From Chloroflexota bacterium (GTDB lineage Bacteria; Chloroflexota; Anaerolineae; Anaerolineales; E44-bin32): DNA of 17,449 bases. The position numbers and the translations under genes are program-made. The notes beneath the pieces were generated by a model. The model saw only the letters and a program-made list of their open reading frames with translations, was not told the DNA's origin and did not search any database. The stretch is from positions 1 to 17,449 of the forward strand of contig JAPLGR010000217.1 of NCBI GenBank assembly GCA_026390045.1, in the 5' to 3' direction. Below, one piece after another: positions 15,084 through 17,449 of the stretch; within the stretch, counting starts at the first letter, position 1; the number at the start of each line of letters is the position of its first letter.

Positions 15084-15968
15084 ATGGCCAAAGAACGCAT
15101 CCTTCTGGTCGAGGACAACCGCGACATCTCGAATGTCCTGCAGCTGTATCTGGCCAACCAGGGCTACCTGGTGAAGGTCACGCCGCGTGGACGGGACGCT
15201 CTCAGCCTGAGCCGCCTCGAGCTCCCCAACTTGATCCTGCTCGACATCCTGCTTCCCGACCTCGACGGCTATGAAGTCTGCCGCTCGCTGCGCACCAGCC
15301 CACGCACGGGCCATATCCCCATCATCTTCTTGACGCAGAAGGATGAGCGCAGCGATCGCATCACCGGCCTGCAGCTTGGCGTCGACGACTACATCACCAA
15401 GCCCTTTGATATCGAGGAGCTTGGCCTGCGAATCCAGAACGTCCTGCAGCGCACGGAACGCGAACGGCTGACCGACCCGCGGACGGGCCTTCCCGGCGGC
15501 AAGATGGTGGAGGACCAGATCGCCGGTCTGCTCTCCGCCGAGGCCTGGGGGCTACTTGCCTGCCGCATCGAGGGCTTCGATCGCTATCTGGAATCCCGTG
15601 GCCCTCTGGCCGGCGATGAGGTCCTGCGCGGGGTCACGCAGTTTGTCGGGCAGACGGTCGATGCCCTGGGAGGCCCCGACGATTTCATCGGCCACGACTG
15701 GGTGGGAAGCTACACGATCCTGACCAGCGCCTTTGCCGCACCGGCCGTCGCCGAGAGGCTGCGCGAACGCTTTGATGACGAGACGCGCGCTGCCCGCAAG
15801 GCGGCCGAGGAGATGGTGCCGGCCCGCCGCGAGCATGATCCACCCCCGCGCATGTATCTGTCCGTCGGCCTCGTGACATCCTCCGAGGGTCCGTTCCGCC
15901 GTCCGGAAGACTTGCTTGAGGCAGCCGCGCGTGCCAGACGTCGCGACGCCTACGAGCGCGCAGGCTGA
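15084..15968 (+). CDS. Response regulator with degenerate GGDEF output domain
   Basis: The protein has 294 residues. The receiver domain (1-122) is complete: acidic Glu10/Asp11, phosphoacceptor Asp54 in LILLDILLPDLDGYEV, Thr84 and Lys106. After a linker the GGDEF fold starts with LTDPRTGLPGGKMVEDQI (129-146). The metal strand is ACRIEGFDRY where active enzymes have D-x-D-x-F, and the GGDEF pentapeptide position reads WVGSY (206-210, after FIGH). It should therefore not make cyclic di-GMP, but could still bind a nucleotide or a partner protein. Phosphorylation by the histidine kinase encoded 3 bp downstream is the obvious input. SxGLV-like sequence and RRPEDLLEAAARA near the end are normal GGDEF C-terminal features, so the domain is full length. 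Confidence 0.9.
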   Translation: MAKERILLVEDNRDISNVLQLYLANQGYLVKVTPRGRDALSLSRLELPNLILLDILLPDLDGYEVCRSLRTSPRTGHIPIIFLTQKDERSDRITGLQLGVDDYITKPFDIEELGLRIQNVLQRTERERLTDPRTGLPGGKMVEDQIAGLLSAEAWGLLACRIEGFDRYLESRGPLAGDEVLRGVTQFVGQTVDALGGPDDFIGHDWVGSYTILTSAFAAPAVAERLRERFDDETRAARKAAEEMVPARREHDPPPRMYLSVGLVTSSEGPFRRPEDLLEAAARARRRDAYERAG

Positions 15969-15971
15969 CTT

Positions 15972-17449
15972 GTGAGCCTGTCGGTCCCTGCGTTGCTTGG
16001 TTTGCTCGCGGTGGCCGCCCTCGCGGGCGGGCTGCTCGCATGGCTGATTCTTGGGCGGCGCCGCCAGCTCCAGGCGCCAGCGGAATCCAGCTCCAGCCGC
16101 GAGCCTTCCACCCTGCAGGCACTCTCGCAGCTCAGCCGCGACTTGACGGCCCTCGACGACGTGGACAAGGTGATCGATGGGTCGCTGGCGGTCCTAGCTA
16201 AGGCGACAGGCGCCCAGCGCGCCGCTGTGCAACTGGTCACGCCCGGCTCCGAGCGGCTGCTTCACTGGACATCGCACGATGCAGCCCAAGGCGTCACCCC
16301 AGTGGCGCGGCCGCTGCCAGCCGAACGCAGCCACGGCCTCGCGGCCTGGGTGATCGAGCATCGCCAGCCTGCGCTCATCGCCGACGTGAGCCGAGACCCT
16401 CGGTGGACCCCCTTCCCTGGCACGGACGAGGATCACCACAGTGCCCTGGCGGTCCCGCTCATGGTTGGCTCCCAGGCGCTCGGCGCATGTGTGCTGCTCG
16501 GGCAGGCCCCGAAGGCGTTCACGTCGGACGACCTAGAACTCGCGACAGCTGTTGCGGCGTTGATGGCATCGGCCATCCGCATGGCTGAACTCCGACGCAG
16601 CCTGCACGAGGCAGAGCGCCGCACCGATGACGCCTCCCGGCACCAGCAGGCGGACTCGAGCCGCGCGCAGGCCATCCTGGAGTCGATCGCCGACGGCGTG
16701 CTGGTCACCGGACCGGGTCATCATGTGACCGTGTGCAATGCAGCCGCCGAGAACATCCTGCGCGTGTCGCGCGCCACGATGCTCGGCCAGCCCGCCGCGC
16801 AGTTCATCGGGCTGTACGGCCCCGCCGGCCGCCGGTGGGCAGAGGCACTGCTGGCATGGAGCCAGGATCCAACCTCCACCGCCGAACGCCCTACGCTCGA
16901 GGATCGCCTTGAGCTGGAGGATGGCCGGGTGGTTGAGGTGCATGTTGCACCCGCCGGCCTGGGCGCGGAGTTCCTGGGCACCGTGGCCGTCTTTCGCGAT
17001 ATCAGCCGCGACGTCGAGCTCGATCGACTGAAATCGGACTTCGTGGCCACGGTCAGCCATGAACTGCGCACTCCGATGACCGCCATCCGCGGCTACGTGC
17101 AGATGCTGTTGCTGGAGGCCGCCGGCCCGCTGACCGAGGAGCAGCGCAAGTTCCTGGAGACCATCCGCATCAACTCCGACCGGCTCGGGCGGCTGGTCAA
17201 TGATCTGTTGGATCTGTCGCGCCTCGAGTCCGGCGCCGATGAGGTGCACCTGCAGCCGGTGTCACCACTGCCTGTCCTGGAGGCGGGCCGCGACTACCTC
17301 GCCACGCGCTGCATTCAGGACACGAAGGGGCTCCGGGTGGAGCTTGAGGCCGCATCTCTCCTCCCCGATGTGATGGCCGATCCGCAGCGGATGCAGCAGA
17401 TCTTGCGCGGCCTCCTGGACAACAGCTTCAACTACACGACCGCCGGTGG
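15972..17449 (+). CDS. Sensor histidine kinase, GAF-PAS-HisKA-HATPase (cut by window edge)
   Basis: The gene opens with GTG 15972, 3 bp after the response regulator stop, and stays open for 492 codons to the edge. One N-terminal membrane helix (about 6-27) is followed by a short linker, a GAF domain (about 60-195, with LAVPLMVGSQALGACVLL), a coiled stretch rich in Arg, Glu and Gln, a PAS domain (about 225-350, ILESIADGVLVTG), and the HisKA domain with SHELRTPMTAIRGYVQML. The phosphorylated residue is His363. The start of the ATPase domain is present (QQILRGLLDNSFNYT, N-box Asn484); the G-boxes lie outside. It is a membrane-anchored kinase that senses inside the cell through GAF and PAS, and the likely partner of the response regulator. 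The start has only a weak ribosome binding site. Confidence 0.93.
   Translation, partial: MSLSVPALLGLLAVAALAGGLLAWLILGRRRQLQAPAESSSSREPSTLQALSQLSRDLTALDDVDKVIDGSLAVLAKATGAQRAAVQLVTPGSERLLHWTSHDAAQGVTPVARPLPAERSHGLAAWVIEHRQPALIADVSRDPRWTPFPGTDEDHHSALAVPLMVGSQALGACVLLGQAPKAFTSDDLELATAVAALMASAIRMAELRRSLHEAERRTDDASRHQQADSSRAQAILESIADGVLVTGPGHHVTVCNAAAENILRVSRATMLGQPAAQFIGLYGPAGRRWAEALLAWSQDPTSTAERPTLEDRLELEDGRVVEVHVAPAGLGAEFLGTVAVFRDISRDVELDRLKSDFVATVSHELRTPMTAIRGYVQMLLLEAAGPLTEEQRKFLETIRINSDRLGRLVNDLLDLSRLESGADEVHLQPVSPLPVLEAGRDYLATRCIQDTKGLRVELEAASLLPDVMADPQRMQQILRGLLDNSFNYTTAG

Overview
The window is GC-rich, densely coding DNA with no insertion sequences, phage genes, CRISPR arrays or RNA genes that I can recognise. 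The mix points to a Chloroflexota bacterium, probably Anaerolineae-like: a short DUF3417-type alpha-glucan phosphorylase, a HEWVHN membrane-type metalloprotease, a membrane protein fused to a spermidine-synthase domain, and a DUF4388 / MglA-like GTPase / V4R cluster. This taxonomic guess rests on family composition recalled from memory, not on a marker gene.

Layout. Positions 1-735 (minus) hold the N-terminal part of a HEXXH metalloprotease, cut by the window edge. It is back to back with an NAD-dependent sugar epimerase at 745-1689 (plus). A small lipoprotein (1860-2267) and a long membrane/spermidine-synthase-like gene (2367-4514) lie on the minus strand. A 149-bp divergent promoter region leads to a plus-strand series: a 3-methyladenine DNA glycosylase, enoyl-ACP reductase FabI, a membrane diguanylate cyclase, a YjbQ-family protein and a PIG-L/LmbE deacetylase (4664-8677). 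This series ends at a perfect hairpin shared with the convergent rubrerythrin gene (8779-9285, minus). Next come alpha-glucan phosphorylase (9496-11673) and two tandem paralogous UPF0316/DUF2179 membrane proteins (11680-12813).

From 12848 to the right edge lies a signalling locus. A strong sigma-70-like promoter drives a DUF4388 protein, a small MglA/CvnD-like GTPase and a cysteine-rich V4R-domain protein. A second, related promoter then drives a response regulator with a degenerate GGDEF domain and a GAF-PAS histidine kinase that runs off the window. The layout resembles an actinobacterial conservon or an Mgl module with different partners, and it is the best candidate here for an undescribed system.

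The most striking anomaly is that two otherwise intact genes each carry one in-frame amber (TAG) codon: the spermidine-synthase-like gene (codon 67) and the phosphorylase (codon 282, where the family has Glu in HMNEGH). TAG is also the normal terminator of six genes here (TGA nine, TAA one), so wholesale codon reassignment is unlikely. Recent nonsense mutation, sequence error or readthrough remain open.
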